In this document: in pieces, positions 62,259 through 64,000 of the stretch
Layout of the letters: every line of letters begins with the position of its first letter
How positions within the stretch are numbered: the stretch's first letter is position 1
Origin: Cymbomonas tetramitiformis
Lineage: Eukaryota; Chlorophyta; Pyramimonadophyceae; Pyramimonadales; Pyramimonadaceae
Assembly: GCA_001247695.2 (NCBI GenBank)
Contig: LGRX02024683.1
Span: 1 to 64,000, forward strand
DNA: 64,000 bases
Direction of reading: 5' to 3'
Notes under the pieces: generated by a model
Told to the model about the DNA's origin: nothing
Database searches by the model: none
The model's input: the letters and a program-made list of their open reading frames with translations, nothing else
Translations under genes and position numbers: made by a program

Positions 62259-64000
62259 ATGCCGAAGCTGCCAGAGTCCAGATTGAAGATGTTGCCACAG
62301 TATATGGACATAGTAGGTAGCTTGCGTGGGCGTAGGATGATCATAGACTTGGGGAATTTCATAGACTTCTTGAAAACAGATGTTGTGTGCTCTCGATGCT
62401 GTAAAGGTAACTTTTTTGAAATATATTTAACGCCTTATTTAACTGTATTGTTTGTAACTATTTCGTTTTTCTTTTATATCAAGTATATTCCGGTGTCCAA
62501 AGTTGTGTCTTATACGTAACGTCTTGGATGAAAGAGTTCTTGCACTGCCTGCAGGACATATCCTTCCGGCAGTGCAAGATGACCACAGTCCCCACATCGT
62601 GGACTGTGGTCTGGCCTCCATCATACATATGCGGTGTACATATTGCCCCTCCGAGGACTGCTCTATCACTTTTGACACTTCTGCTAAAAACGGACGGAAT
62701 GCATATGAGACAGGGTAGAAGTCTTACCGTGGCGGGCCGGCCCGGGGCCGCAGAAGCTCGCTCCGGGCCGAAACCGGGCCGAAGGGGCTTTCGCCCCCGG
62801 GCCGCACAAAAGTATGAGCCGGCCAAACTTCGGCCAAAAATATAGGCATTTTATGCCACTTTTTATCAAACCCCCATACTTAATTTCAAAATTTCGCGCC
62901 TGCGGCGGGCATTGTTCTTCTTTGACCGTTTTGGCCGAAAGCGGGCCAGCGGAAATATAGTTTACGGCCCGTAAAGAATTTTGGAAGACTTCTACCCTGA
63001 TATGAGATAAACACCTTGCACGTCTTGGGAGAGCAGAACGCTGGCTTGGCCCCTGCTAAGGTTGAAAAGCTCTTCACTTCCATGGGTATCGACTACACCT
63101 TGCATAAGACTAACCACGGCAACCTTCAGAAGCAAGTGGGAGCAGTGGTTGAGATTATGGCCAAGGAATCTTGTGAGAAAGCCTACGAGGACGAGATTGT
63201 TGCCACCATGGAGGTTGAGGGCACCACCGTGATCGAGAATGGTGAGACGTACGTCAACTTGGGCGCCACTGGTGACTGTGCTTGGCCTACTCGAGGCTCT
63301 GGACATGCATATGCCTCGTTTTGTGGCGGGTTCATCCTCATGGGCGCCATGAACAAGAAGATTATGTCCGCGAGCATATTCTCCAAGATGTGCACCGTGT
63401 GTGAGGTTGCCGAGAAGGTCGCCAAGAAGGAGGACAAGCAGCCGGTGTACCCTGAGCATGATTGCTTCCGTGGTTGCCGTGGCATCATGGCCGACAATGA
63501 TCCTCTTTGGCGAAGCTCCTCGAAGGCTATGGAGCCGAAAGGAGCTTTGTCCACCGCCCTCGGCTTGGGCAAGCATCGTTTGAAGCGAGACATCCTCAAG
63601 GCCATCACCGCCCGCATCCGCTATTTCACAGCCGATGAAGACAGCAACATGATCGCGGCCTTGAATGACCCCAAGCTCATGCCCGCCTGGCTTCGACCTG
63701 TGGACAAGCTCTCTGACCCGAACCACATGCAAAAGATACAGTACAAGTTGTTGGAGGAGTTGAGGGTCAGGGAGAAGTGGAAAGGCAACACCCTCTCCAA
63801 GTCGGTCATCGATTACCCGAACCGCCTCTACCGCTACGTGATCAAGTCCGTGGCCGCCAAGGACGATCTGGAGTGGGCCTTCCCTGACTTTGAGAAGGTA
63901 GAGTGGCTTCAGGGGGCGGTCATGAACGTAGTGGACCACGCCTTCGGGAAGCACGAGAACTGCGGGAAGTATCGTGTGCCGTTGACCGATGGCACATGGC
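62259..64000 (+). pseudogene. Mutator-type transposase (PF20700-like), split by a MITE, runs off the window
   Basis: An upstream exon (62259 to about 62406) has GRRMIIDLGNFIDFL and CSRCCK. A likely intron follows, then the frame 62484-62710 with DCGLASIIHMRCTYC and ITFDTSAKNGRNAYE. After the MITE the same register resumes at 63008: INTLHVLGEQNAGLAP, then GDCAWPTRGSGHAYASFCGG (the DGSW-type start of the catalytic core), CTVCEVAEK and a Cys/His stretch, and it stays open to base 64000. The order RxIDLxxL, CxxC, GLASxxxxxCxxC, YEINxxxVL and DxxWxxRG matches the Mutator-like transposase domain of protist and animal elements. The MITE adds 297 bp with stops, so this copy cannot make the full protein unless the insert is spliced out. 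Confidence 0.7.
62703..63007. mobile_element. hAT-like MITE (62711-62999) with 8-bp target duplication
   Basis: Terminal inverted repeats CAGGGTAGAAGTCTT (62711-62725) and its reverse complement (62985-62999) bound a 289-bp GC-rich element without coding capacity. ATATGAGA flanks it at 62703-62710 and 63000-63007. An 8-bp duplication and CAGGG ends are hAT hallmarks. Confidence 0.9.

Noticed and set aside
62174..62362. 62-residue minus-strand frame beginning MKFPKSMIILRPRKLP
   Set aside because: It lies antisense to the probable first Mutator transposase exon, which has the matching IDLxxL and CxxC pattern; a real gene here cannot be fully excluded.
62711..63007. MITE as an introner that is spliced out
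   Set aside because: The donor candidate at 62715 with the acceptor AG at 63005-63006 gives a 292-bp intron, which breaks the frame and creates a stop; other nearby GT sites also fail to give a multiple of three.

Overview
This window is eukaryotic nuclear DNA that consists almost entirely of mobile elements nested inside one another; I see no clear host housekeeping gene. GT-AG introns, an AT-rich Polinton-like/virophage-like capsid gene cluster beside GC-rich transposons, and retrotransposons carrying DNA methyltransferases suggest a green alga or another phytoplankton lineage. That assignment is inference from gene content only.

Layout. (i) 1-6468: compact, AT-rich, one-strand array of virus-like structural genes (capsid-like gene with a frameshift, a small capsid-associated protein, three fibre-like proteins that share an N-terminus), with short TATA-rich gaps between genes. 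(ii) 6759-8948: intron-containing tyrosine recombinase gene of Crypton/DUF3504 type, followed by a palindromic block (9130-9360) that reappears at 61290-61545. (iii) 9932-11447: minisatellite between two identical 68-bp direct repeats. (iv) 11513-17493: minus-strand chromodomain Ty3/gypsy element (RE-C); a matching LTR lies 48 kb away at 59519-60178, so RE-C may enclose the nest. (v) 18154-58318: plus-strand Ty3/gypsy-like element RE-A, broken by two large insertions: a 14.6-kb CACTA/EnSpm transposon (19481-34127, 3-bp target duplication AAG) and a 14.1-kb intact LTR retrotransposon RE-B (37447-51533, 5-bp target duplication AAGGA, LTRs with 2 differences in 317 bp). In both cases removing the insert and one target copy rejoins the RE-A reading frame. 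The CACTA element itself carries a protein kinase gene, an unknown 775-residue reading frame, a Tnp2-type transposase, satellite arrays and a 499-bp near-perfect foldback. (vi) 61290-64000: a second palindromic block, a stub of a viral-type gene, and a Mutator-type transposase gene split by a 289-bp hAT-like MITE with a perfect 8-bp target duplication.

The most interesting signal is that both plus-strand retrotransposons carry two DNA-methyltransferase-like domains each, of different ancestry. RE-A has a DNMT3-like cytosine-5 domain between RNase H and integrase, a PHD finger behind integrase, and an adenine-N6-like domain at the 3' end. RE-B has a Dam-like (PF05869-type) domain between RNase H and integrase, and a chromodomain followed by a phage-type cytosine-5 methyltransferase domain at the 3' end. 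These look like two independent assemblies of a C5 plus N6 methyltransferase pair with a chromatin reader in retroelements.

Order of events read from the nesting: RE-A (and RE-C) are old and degraded; the CACTA element and RE-B inserted into RE-A; the foldback inserted into the CACTA transposase gene. RE-B is the youngest retroelement by LTR identity.
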